The notes under the pieces: model-generated
Seen by the model: only the letters and a program-made list of their open reading frames with translations
Database searches by the model: none
What the model was told of the DNA's origin: nothing
Shown here: in pieces, positions 7,738 to 13,971 of the stretch
Numbering within the stretch: position 1 is the stretch's first letter
Layout of the letters: each line of letters begins with the position of its first letter
Source of the DNA: an uncultured Bacilli bacterium
Lineage (GTDB): Bacteria > Bacillota_I > Bacilli_A > RF39 > UBA660
Length of the DNA stretch: 18,994 nucleotides
NCBI GenBank assembly: GCA_934162555.1
Contig: CAKPJE010000011.1
Span: 1 to 18,994, forward strand
Direction of reading: 5' to 3'
Translations under genes and position numbers: made by a program

Positions 7738-8671
7738 TTTGGACTCTCCTTTTAACAATTAGATTTTGAATTATTGTGAATGTACTGTTTGTTATCCAGT
7801 ATAAACAAATTGCTGTTGACATAAAGATTGATGAGAAGCCTATTATTCCAACCATATATATTGGCATAAATTTCATCATGTTATCTTCTGTTCCGGTTGT
7901 TGCTGTTTTATTTAATTTAAATGAAAAATGCGTTACTAGAGTTACTAGGATTGGTAGTAATATATATAATAGATTAAGTGCTGATGCTCCATTTACTACA
8001 TCTCCAAAGGCACTTGATGCTGTTTTACCTAAGTCTATAATATGTAAGAATTTTCCTTCAAAGATTGCTGGTAAACGATTCATTGCTTCATAAAACGATA
8101 TTAAAAGTGGTATTTGAATTAAAGCGAATAAACAACTTGATAATGGATTAATGTTGTATTTTTTATATACCAACATCATTTCTTGACTTTTTTTCATCAT
8201 TGACTCTTGGTCATTTTTGCCGGCATATTTTTTTTCTAATTTATCAAGTTCTGGTTTTGCTTTTGCTAAATTTTCTGATTGCATAGCCGTGCTATTAGTT
8301 AATGGATATAATAATAATCTAATTAATATTGTTATTATTATTAATGATATTCCATAATCTTTAACAATAAGTCCAACTTTTAATATTAACCAAGCTAATG
8401 GTTTTACAAAAACGCTTGTCCAAATTCCTTCATATTTTGTTTTAAATGGTGAGAATTCTTTACAAGTTGGATATTTGTTTAAATCAACTCCAGCTTCTTC
8501 ATATTTTTTGATTGATTCCTCGTTTTCTGGTCTACATAATACATTTTCTACTAAACTTTGACCTGTTGTTGGATGTTTAATTATATTCCCATTTGTATCT
8601 TTTAATTGTTTAGTACATCCTGTTAATAGTAGAACTGCAAGTAATATTAATATTTTGCTTTTATTTTTCAT
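7727..8671 (-). CDS. yidC: Membrane protein insertase YidC (lipoprotein type)
   Basis: YidC/OxaA/SpoIIIJ inserts and folds membrane proteins, alone or with SecYEG. The N-terminus is a lipoprotein signal: KNKSK, a hydrophobic run, then LLTG-C with the lipidated cysteine at 19. The insertase core follows with five hydrophobic segments. The groove arginine is R118 in ITILIRLLLYPLT, then a cytoplasmic helical hairpin (ENLAKAKPELDKLEKKYA, 134-151) and NINPLSSCLFALIQIPLLISFY. The tail KRRVQNAK is basic. The region after the lipid anchor (20-80) is longer than in Bacillus and holds two cysteines, C46 and C70, that could form a disulfide. The gene overlaps rnpA and khpB by 11 bases each, so the three are translationally coupled. 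Confidence 0.95.
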   Translation of the reverse strand: MKNKSKILILLAVLLLTGCTKQLKDTNGNIIKHPTTGQSLVENVLCRPENEESIKKYEEAGVDLNKYPTCKEFSPFKTKYEGIWTSVFVKPLAWLILKVGLIVKDYGISLIIITILIRLLLYPLTNSTAMQSENLAKAKPELDKLEKKYAGKNDQESMMKKSQEMMLVYKKYNINPLSSCLFALIQIPLLISFYEAMNRLPAIFEGKFLHIIDLGKTASSAFGDVVNGASALNLLYILLPILVTLVTHFSFKLNKTATTGTEDNMMKFMPIYMVGIIGFSSIFMSTAICLYWITNSTFTIIQNLIVKRRVQNAK

Positions 8672-9008
8672 TGGTTTCTCCTTCTATTATTTTTAGTTCT
8701 TCAAGAGCACTTAATAGCTTATTCTCGATGTAACTGTAACTGTAATTATTAATCGCTCCTTTAACTATTATAATACAATTGAAACCATTTTGGTAGTTTT
8801 TTTTGTCAATTATTGATTTTAAGCGTCTTTTTATTTTATTTCTTACAACAGCATTACCTACTTTTTTACTAACACTGATACCAAAGTGATATATATTTTC
8901 GTTTGTTCTTTCTATATATATATTAAATAACTCACCTTTTTTATATTTCCCAGTTGTAATAATACGTCTAAAATCTTCATTCTTTTTGACTATGTTAATT
9001 TTTTTCAT
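8661..9008 (-). CDS. rnpA: Ribonuclease P protein component
   Basis: RnpA is the small basic protein that helps RNase P RNA bind and cleave the 5' leader of precursor tRNAs. The 115-residue sequence shows the expected elements: VKKNEDFRRI near the N-terminus, HFGISVSKKV (41-50) and the conserved RNR motif GNAVVRNKIKRRLK (51-64). The length is standard. GAGGTGAT precedes the ATG at 9008. The gene lies 41 bases after rpmH with a terminator-like hairpin between them, and its 3' end overlaps yidC by 11 bases. The rpmH-rnpA pair is nearly universal in bacteria. RNase P RNA itself is not in the window. Confidence 0.97.
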   Translation of the reverse strand: MKKINIVKKNEDFRRIITTGKYKKGELFNIYIERTNENIYHFGISVSKKVGNAVVRNKIKRRLKSIIDKKNYQNGFNCIIIVKGAINNYSYSYIENKLLSALEELKIIEGETNEK

Positions 9009-9024
9009 GTTATCACCTCATATT

Positions 9025-9048
9025 AAAAAGTCACTGATATTTCAGTGA
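9025..9048 (-). terminator. Attenuator-like hairpin between rpmH and rnpA
   Basis: A 7-bp perfect stem, TCACTGA (9031-9037) with TCAGTGA (9042-9048), has a 4-base loop. On the minus strand a C and five T residues follow. It sits between the rpmH stop and the rnpA ribosome site. Partial termination here would keep L34 mRNA in excess over rnpA-yidC-khpB mRNA. Confidence 0.7.
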
Positions 9049-9049
9049 A

Positions 9050-9172
9050 CTAATGTGAAAGAACTTTACGTCCCTTTCTTCTTCTACTATTTACTATTTT
9101 AGTTTTCATTCTAGCTAAAAATCCTTGTTTTTTGCTTCTTTTACGATTATTAGGTTGATATGTTCTTTTCAT
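9050..9172 (-). CDS. rpmH: 50S ribosomal protein L34 (short form)
   Basis: The 40-residue product [20 protein letters not shown], continuing [20 protein letters not shown], is clearly L34, a very basic protein that binds 23S rRNA. The usual length is 44. Compared with Bacillus L34 as I remember it, the four residues normally read as NGRx between the RMxxK segment and the hydrophobic pair are missing. The terminal [10 protein letters not shown] is intact. The frame is open, ends in TAG, and a strong AAGGAGGTG precedes the ATG, so the gene looks functional. It is first in the rpmH-rnpA-yidC-khpB unit and faces dnaA across the origin, the classic layout. Confidence 0.96.
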   Translation of the reverse strand: MKRTYQPNNRKRSKKQGFLARMKTKIVNSRRRKGRKVLSH

Positions 9173-9215
9173 TTGGACACCTCCTTGTTAATATCTTTTT
9201 GGCTAAGACGTGAAT

Positions 9216-9244
9216 AATATAACATAAATAAAAGTTATTTGCAA
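9216..9244 (-). promoter_or_regulatory. rpmH operon promoter
   Basis: On the minus strand TTGCAA (9244-9239) and TATATT (9221-9216) are 17 bases apart, and TGT directly precedes the -10 as an extended element. It lies about 44 bases before the rpmH ATG. The near-consensus form suits a highly expressed ribosomal protein gene. The adjacent ATATCAACA at 9246-9254 could let DnaA influence it. Confidence 0.8.
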
Positions 9245-9245
9245 G

Positions 9246-9419
9246 ATATCAACAAAAATTTTTGTGATATTTACTAATGTTTTGACACATATTAACAAAA
9301 ATGTTAATAACTAAAATGTTAACAAAAATGCGTGTTAATAAAGTTATCAACAAATTTGTTAATAACTAAACTTTACATTATAAAACAACATAAAAACAAT
9401 GTTAATAACTTGTTGATAA
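9246..9419. other. oriC, left DnaA-box cluster upstream of dnaA
   Basis: This AT-rich stretch holds TTATCAACA at 9344-9352 and, inverted, at 9411-9419. The variant TTATTAACA occurs inverted at 9302-9310, 9333-9341, 9357-9365 and 9400-9408, and ATATCAACA at 9246-9254. The canonical TTATCCACA is absent. Box density and position between rpmH and dnaA match the upstream half of a bipartite Bacilli origin. Bases 9420-9500 are AT-rich with T and A runs; a TAAAAT at 9473-9478 may be a dnaA -10, but I see no convincing -35. Confidence 0.85.
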
Positions 9420-9500
9420 CTTTTTTTTAAAAAACTTTTGCAAAAATGCTTTTTTTTTATGAGAAAATAAGTTAAAATATGGTTGTAAGTCGTTAAGGGT

Positions 9501-9507
9501 GGGTGAT
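9501..9507 (+). promoter_or_regulatory. dnaA ribosome-binding site that decides the start
   Basis: GGGTGAT matches the 3' half of the ideal AGGAGGTGATC and ends 6 bases before the ATG at 9514. An in-frame GTG at 9499 would sit inside this element with no usable site of its own. Confidence 0.65.
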
Positions 9508-9513
9508 GAAAAC

Positions 9514-10872
9514 ATGAATTTAGAACAATTGTGGAATGCTGTACTTGAGAAAATGCGTGATTCACTCAATAGCATACATTATGATACTTGGTTTAAAGAA
9601 ACAAAGATACATTCTATAGAAAATGGAGTTATCAACATTATTGTTCCTTTTCCGCTTCATAAAAAATATTTAAAAGAAAATTACAATGCTAAATTAGAGG
9701 AAATAATATATGAATTAACGAGTACTAATTTTGAAATAGCTTATTTTTTAGAAGATGAGATTAAAACTAAAGCTACTGAATGTGAACTTACTGAGGTTAC
9801 AGAAGAAAAATTTGTTTCAAATTTAAATCCAAACTATACTTTTGATAACTTTATAGTAGGGGTTAGTAATAAATTCGCTCATGTTTCGGCACTTGCTATT
9901 GCTGATAGTCCAGGAATGATGTATAATCCACTTTTTATATATGGGCGTAGTGGGGTAGGAAAAACCCATTTAATGCATGCTATCGGAAATTATATAGTTA
10001 ATACTTATCATAAAAATGTTTTATATGTTACTTGTGAACAATTTATCAACGATTTTGTTGAAATGAGTAAAAGTGCGAATAATTATGATAGAGTTTCTGA
10101 ATTTAAGAAAAAATATAGAAAAATAGATGCCTTGTTAATAGATGATATCCAATTTCTAGAGTCTGCCATCAAATCACAACAAGAGTTTTTTAATATTTTC
10201 AATGAATTAACTACAAACAATAAACAAATAGTATTGTGTTCTGATAGGTCACCAGATGATTTAAGAAAACTAGAAGATCGTTTAAGGACAAGATTTACAA
10301 GTGGTCTACCTGTAGATATACAACCACCAGATTTTGAACTTAGATTAAATATAATTAAGAACAAAATTGTTGAAAAAGGTGTTGTTGTTAATATACCAGA
10401 AGATGTAATTGAATATATAGCTAGTAATTGTACATCTGATATAAGAAAACTAGAATGTTCATTAAATAGGGTACTTATGTACTCACTTATGAATGGTGGC
10501 GCTGAAATAACTTACGATTTTGCTATTGAAGCTTTAAAAAACTTCTTTGTTGTTACGGTTACTGATAAAAATAAAATAGAACAAGTACAACAGATTGTTG
10601 CAAATCAATATAACGTAAATGTTGAAGATTTAAAAAGCAAAAGAAGAAATAACACACTTGTTATACCAAGACAAGTTGCTATGTATATATGTAGGGTATT
10701 GCTTGATGAAAACTTAGAAAAAATAGGTATGGCATTTGGAGGAAAAAATCATGCTACAGTATGCCATGCTGTTGATAAAATTAAAAAAGAGATAGAAACA
10801 AATGAACAATTAAAAATTGCTATCAATAAAATCTATAATCAACTAGGAAATGTTAATAACTCAAGTTATTAA
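9514..10872 (+). CDS. dnaA: Chromosomal replication initiator DnaA
   Basis: DnaA binds its boxes at oriC, oligomerises with ATP and opens the duplex. I start it at the ATG at 9514 (452 residues). Domain I begins MNLEQLWNAVLEKM. A short linker (about 85-105) leads to the AAA+ domain, with NYTFDNFIVG at 107-116, Walker A GRSGVGKTH at 144-152, Walker B LLIDDIQF at 207-214 and RLRTRFTSGL (257-265) as the arginine-finger region. The domain IV signature, usually GGRDHTTV, reads GGKNHATV (409-416) here, with changes at three base-reading positions. Sister sites in the window are TTATCAACA rather than TTATCCACA. One box (9629-9637) lies within the coding region, and the stop overlaps another (10866-10874), where autoregulation or titration is possible. 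Confidence 0.98.
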   Translation: MNLEQLWNAVLEKMRDSLNSIHYDTWFKETKIHSIENGVINIIVPFPLHKKYLKENYNAKLEEIIYELTSTNFEIAYFLEDEIKTKATECELTEVTEEKFVSNLNPNYTFDNFIVGVSNKFAHVSALAIADSPGMMYNPLFIYGRSGVGKTHLMHAIGNYIVNTYHKNVLYVTCEQFINDFVEMSKSANNYDRVSEFKKKYRKIDALLIDDIQFLESAIKSQQEFFNIFNELTTNNKQIVLCSDRSPDDLRKLEDRLRTRFTSGLPVDIQPPDFELRLNIIKNKIVEKGVVVNIPEDVIEYIASNCTSDIRKLECSLNRVLMYSLMNGGAEITYDFAIEALKNFFVVTVTDKNKIEQVQQIVANQYNVNVEDLKSKRRNNTLVIPRQVAMYICRVLLDENLEKIGMAFGGKNHATVCHAVDKIKKEIETNEQLKIAINKIYNQLGNVNNSSY

Positions 10873-10950
10873 CAAGTTATCAACAAGTTATCAACACTCA
10901 GTTTGACCTTATAAAATAAGGGAAAACATGAGTTATCAACAATATCAACA
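10866..10950 (+). other. oriC, right DnaA-box cluster between dnaA and dnaN
   Basis: Same-orientation boxes run TTATTAACA (10866-10874), TTATCAACA (10877-10885), TTATCAACA (10888-10896), TTATCAACA (10933-10941) and ATATCAACA (10942-10950). The first three are spaced 11 bases apart, one helical turn, and the last two abut directly. This matches the unwinding-side cluster of Bacilli origins. A CCTTAT-AAA-ATAAGG hairpin (10907-10921) without a T-run lies between the groups. Confidence 0.88.
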
Positions 10951-10991
10951 TTAATAATAATAAAAATATATATAATAAATATTAATAATAG
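10951..10991 (+). other. Probable DNA unwinding element
   Basis: Directly after the last DnaA box comes a stretch made only of A and T until the GGGAGG of the dnaN ribosome site. It contains repeated TAA steps (TTAATAATAATAA, then AATATTAATAATAG). Box-adjacent trinucleotide steps recall the DnaA-trio element of Bacillus. A TATAAT at 10971-10976 may also serve as a dnaN -10. Confidence 0.6.
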
Positions 10992-11002
10992 GGAGGTAAA
11001 AA

Positions 11003-12124
11003 ATGAAATTTGCAATTAAACAAAATGTCTTAATGGAACATTTAAATTATGTAATAAGGGGGATATCAAACAAAAATTTAGTACCAATACTAAATTGTAT
11101 AAAACTAGAACTAAATGAAGATGGCTTATATATGTTAAGTACTGATAATAATATTGCTATTAAAACACTTATAGACAGATCACTTATATTAAGTATAGAT
11201 GAAAGTGGAAGTACAGTAGTAGCAGGAAGATTTATTTATGATATTATAAATAAGTTACCAAATACAATTATTAACATAGAAACAGATGATAGTGGAAAAC
11301 TATATATATTTACAGAAAATTCTAAATTTTATTTAAACTGTAATGATGTAAATGAATTCCCAGAAATAGATTTAGAAGAAAATGATACTTGTATCAATAT
11401 AAATAGTAATATATTTAGAAATATTATTAACCAAATATCATTTGCATCATCTACTCAAGAATCAAGACCTGCTTTAACAGGAATTGACTTTAATTTTGAA
11501 GGAAATAAACTTGTATGTACGGCAACAGATTCTTATAGACTTGCTAAAAAAGAGATAATATTAGATCAAACACTAGATAAAAATTATAATTTGATATTAC
11601 CTACAAAAAATTTAAGAGAAATGGTACACTTATTACCAGATTCTGATGAAGCTGTAAGAATGTTTGTATTTGATAATAAAATAATCTTTAAAATTAACAA
11701 TATAGTATTTTTAACAAGTGTTATAAATGCTACATTCCCAGATACTTCTAGATTAGTACCAAATGAATTTAAAGTATCTATAGTTGTTAATTTAAATGAC
11801 TTTTATGGTGCAATTGATAGAGCATCTTTACTATCAAATAATGATGAAAAAAATACAATAAGGTTAGAAACAAACGGTGATGTTATGAAAATAACTTCAA
11901 ATGTACCAGAAATAGGTATGGTAGATGAAAATATTAACATCAAAAATGAAATTAACTCTGATATTGTTATATCATTCAGTGCTCGTTATATGATGGAAGC
12001 AGTTAAAACATTTAATGCAGATGAAATAAATTTATTGTTTAACGGAGAATTATTACCTATAATAATTAAAAACCCTGGACAAGAAGATTTAACCCAATTA
12101 ATTGTACCAATTAGGACATTTTAA
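11003..12124 (+). CDS. dnaN: DNA polymerase III beta sliding clamp
   Basis: DnaN forms the ring-shaped dimer that tethers polymerase III and many repair proteins to DNA. The 373-residue protein begins MKFAIKQNVLMEHLNYVIRG. The family segments ESRPALTG (153-160) and ATDSYRLA (174-181) are present, and it ends with LIVPIRTF, close to the usual LILPVRT terminus that borders the peptide-binding pocket. The length is normal. A strong GGGAGG sits 7 bases before the ATG. It lies 130 bases after dnaA, with the right DnaA boxes and the unwinding element in the gap, and is followed by its own terminator, so it is not cotranscribed with recF. Confidence 0.97.
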   Translation: MKFAIKQNVLMEHLNYVIRGISNKNLVPILNCIKLELNEDGLYMLSTDNNIAIKTLIDRSLILSIDESGSTVVAGRFIYDIINKLPNTIINIETDDSGKLYIFTENSKFYLNCNDVNEFPEIDLEENDTCININSNIFRNIINQISFASSTQESRPALTGIDFNFEGNKLVCTATDSYRLAKKEIILDQTLDKNYNLILPTKNLREMVHLLPDSDEAVRMFVFDNKIIFKINNIVFLTSVINATFPDTSRLVPNEFKVSIVVNLNDFYGAIDRASLLSNNDEKNTIRLETNGDVMKITSNVPEIGMVDENINIKNEINSDIVISFSARYMMEAVKTFNADEINLLFNGELLPIIIKNPGQEDLTQLIVPIRTF

Positions 12125-12127
12125 GCG

Positions 12128-12153
12128 AAAAAATGAAAGAAATTTCATTTTTT
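12128..12153 (+). terminator. Intrinsic terminator after dnaN
   Basis: AAATGAAA (12131-12138) pairs with TTTCATTT (12143-12150) around a GAAA loop. A further three A-T pairs extend the stem outward and the T-run continues to 12156. It starts four bases after the dnaN stop. Confidence 0.8.
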
Positions 12154-12170
12154 TTTACATTTTTTTAAGT

Positions 12171-12222
12171 TTTCGACAAATATCAACAAATTTCGACAAT
12201 CCTAGGTGCTAGTATAAAGCAC
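12171..12222 (+). promoter_or_regulatory. Repeat-rich leader region upstream of comK
   Basis: TTTCGACAA occurs at 12171-12179 and 12191-12199, exactly 20 bases apart, with ATATCAACA (12180-12188), a DnaA-like box, between them. A small hairpin GTGCT (12206-12210) / AGCAC (12218-12222) follows. The arrangement looks like a regulator site in the 138-base gap before comK. No -35/-10 pair with good spacing is evident. Which protein binds is unknown. Confidence 0.4.
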
Positions 12223-12262
12223 ATCATGTTTTTCATGAAATCTTAAAGGAGGGGGTTTTTAT

Positions 12263-12712
12263 ATGTTAGATACTTATGAAGTAACATCTGCAACATTTGC
12301 TGTTATTGCAATAAATGAAACATTATCGAGAGTTATTGAAAGAGAAAAAGAACTATTTATTAACAAATCAACTATAGATATAATCGAAGATAGTTGCAAA
12401 TATTATGGTTGTACATATGAAGGAAGATGCGAAGGAACAAGAAATTTACTTAATTATTCCTATAAATTACCAATAATGATAGAAGAATCTAAATCACTTA
12501 TTTTCTTCCCAACAGCATCACCAAAATTTGCAAAATGTTCATGGCTTTCACTACATGATATTGATAAGTTTTATAGACATGGTGAGAGTACACAAATTTT
12601 GTTTAAAAATGGCTATAGTTTGGTTATAGAATGTTCATTTGAAACAATTGAAAATCAATTAATGCGTGCAACAAGGTTGGATTGTGTTATGAAAGAAAGA
12701 AAAAACAAATAA
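12263..12712 (+). CDS. ComK-family competence transcription factor, short form
   Basis: The sequence aligns along its length with Bacillus ComK as I remember it. TYEVTSATFAVIA (4-16) matches SYEVNGATIAV. DIIEDSCKYYGCTYEGRCEGT (39-59) matches QIVDRSCRFFGSSYAGRKAGT. LPIMIEESKSLIFFPT (69-84) matches PPIMVDPSNQIFLFPT, and FETIENQLMRA (126-136) matches FENQVYRTA. ComK activates DNA-uptake genes and its own gene. At 149 residues it lacks about 40 C-terminal residues of the 192-residue Bacillus protein, a region linked there to activation and to MecA/ClpC control. It has six cysteines. The ribosome site AAAGGAGGGGG is strong. It sits between dnaN and recF, where Bacillus has yaaA, as an apparent single-gene unit between two terminators. 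Its activity as a competence regulator is inferred. Confidence 0.82.
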   Translation: MLDTYEVTSATFAVIAINETLSRVIEREKELFINKSTIDIIEDSCKYYGCTYEGRCEGTRNLLNYSYKLPIMIEESKSLIFFPTASPKFAKCSWLSLHDIDKFYRHGESTQILFKNGYSLVIECSFETIENQLMRATRLDCVMKERKNK

Positions 12713-12737
12713 AAATGAGGGCTATTCCTCATTTTTT
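12711..12737 (+). terminator. Intrinsic terminator after comK
   Basis: A 10-bp perfect stem, AAAAATGAGG (12711-12720) with CCTCATTTTT (12727-12736), closes a 6-base loop and continues as T. It begins at the second base of the comK stop codon. The flanking A-run could also make it act on the opposite strand. Confidence 0.85.
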
Positions 12738-12759
12738 GCTTTTATTTGAACTTAAAATG

Positions 12760-12768
12760 TGTTATAAT
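12760..12768 (+). promoter_or_regulatory. Promoter for recF-gyrB-gyrA (extended -10)
   Basis: TGT followed by a perfect TATAAT (12763-12768) lies about 75 bases upstream of recF. No good -35 stands at 16-18 bases (TTTTAT at best), which is typical of extended -10 promoters. It is the only obvious start for the recF-gyrB-gyrA transcript. Confidence 0.7.
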
Positions 12769-12843
12769 GTAGTTGAGGTATAGGTATATTTGAAATATAT
12801 AAAATGCCTAAAAATGGACAAATAAAGGAAAAGGCACAGAAAT

Positions 12844-13971
12844 ATGGTACTAAAAAATATTGAAATTGTTAATTTTCGCAATTACTCATATACAAATTTA
12901 AATTTTGATAATAAAATTAATATATTTTATGGTAATAATGCCCAAGGAAAAACGAATATATTGGAAGCAATTTATTTTTTAGGAATAACAAAATCACATC
13001 GAACAGCAGTTGATTTTGAACTTTTAAAAGAACAAAGTGATTTTTTTCGTGTTTCTGGTTCAATAAAAACGGATTATGATTATAATTTGCAAATAAATTA
13101 TGAAAAAAATCGTAAAAAATGTTTTATTGATGGCAATAAACAAAGCAAAATAGAAAATTACATTGGAAAAATGAAAGTTATTATGTTTTGTCCAGAAGAT
13201 TTAAATTTAATTAAAGGCTTACCTGTTGAAAGAAGAAATTATTTAGATATTCAAATTGAACAATTTTCCCTTATTGGTAATAAATACTATACAGTATTAA
13301 ATGAATTCAACAATATTTTAAAAAAAAGAAATAACATTTTAAAAAACACTTCATCAGGATTAATGATTGATGATATGTATTTTGATGTTTTAACTCAGTT
13401 TTTAATTAACAAAATTGTTTATATCTATAAAAGTAGAAAAAAATATGTTGATAGATTAAATGATTTTATTGGTGATATTTATTTTAAACTAACTGGTTAT
13501 AAAGAACTTAAAGTAGTTTATAAAACTGATATAGTATTAGATGAAAATTTGGAAAATAATTTAAAAGAAATGTTTAAGCAAAATAAAAGTAAAGAAATGA
13601 TTGTTGGTTCAACTTTAATTGGACCACAAAAAGATGATATTTTATTTTTATTAAACGATAAAGAATTAAAGAAATATGGTTCACAAGGTCAACAAAGAAT
13701 GGCAGTAATAGCTTTAAAAATGGCATCTATTGAGATATTGCGCAGATATGATAAAGTTACACCAATTCTTTTATTAGATGATGTTTTTAGTGAACTTGAT
13801 TCTGAAAAAAGAAATAGTTTATTTGAATATATTTATGATAATGTCCAAACATTTATTACAACGACTGATTTAAGTAATTTAAATGAAGAATTGGTTAAAT
13901 TAGCGCGTATATTTAATGTTGACAATGGGAATATAGTTGCTATAGGAGAGGTGATTAGAGATGGAAAATGA
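12844..13971 (+). CDS. recF: DNA replication and repair protein RecF
   Basis: RecF is an SMC-like ATPase that, with RecO and RecR, loads RecA at gapped DNA and stalled forks. The 375-residue protein has Walker A GNNAQGKT at 30-37, GPQKDD at 260-265, the ABC-type signature SQGQQR at 280-285 and Walker [12 protein letters not shown] at 309-319, followed by the family-typical DSEKR. The short coiled arm region lies between about 130 and 250. The ATG at 12844 has AAAGG 9 bases upstream. The 3' end overlaps gyrB by 11 bases and stops at TGA, so translation is probably coupled. The remB gene that separates recF and gyrB in Bacillus is absent. Confidence 0.97.
   Translation: MVLKNIEIVNFRNYSYTNLNFDNKINIFYGNNAQGKTNILEAIYFLGITKSHRTAVDFELLKEQSDFFRVSGSIKTDYDYNLQINYEKNRKKCFIDGNKQSKIENYIGKMKVIMFCPEDLNLIKGLPVERRNYLDIQIEQFSLIGNKYYTVLNEFNNILKKRNNILKNTSSGLMIDDMYFDVLTQFLINKIVYIYKSRKKYVDRLNDFIGDIYFKLTGYKELKVVYKTDIVLDENLENNLKEMFKQNKSKEMIVGSTLIGPQKDDILFLLNDKELKKYGSQGQQRMAVIALKMASIEILRRYDKVTPILLLDDVFSELDSEKRNSLFEYIYDNVQTFITTTDLSNLNEELVKLARIFNVDNGNIVAIGEVIRDGK

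Noticed and set aside
7738..7758. TTG start extending KhpB by seven residues
   Set aside because: The extra codons cover the AAAGGAG ribosome site for the ATG at 7737 and have no ribosome site of their own.
9499..9513. GTG start giving DnaA five extra residues
   Set aside because: The GGGTGAT ribosome element overlaps it and is well placed for the ATG at 9514; a typical DnaA begins at that Met.
9359..9565. 68-codon minus-strand frame across oriC and the dnaA start
   Set aside because: It lies over DnaA boxes and the dnaA ribosome site, has low-complexity composition and no recognisable domain.
10907..10921. CCTTAT-AAA-ATAAGG hairpin as dnaA terminator
   Set aside because: No T-run follows on either strand; a similar A/T-rich string near 3016-3031 suggests chance or an origin structural element rather than termination.
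12804..12863. 19-codon upstream frame overlapping recF (begins MPKNGQIKEK)
   Set aside because: No ribosome site, no conservation evidence, and chance frames of this size are common in such DNA; the transcript leader is sufficient explanation.
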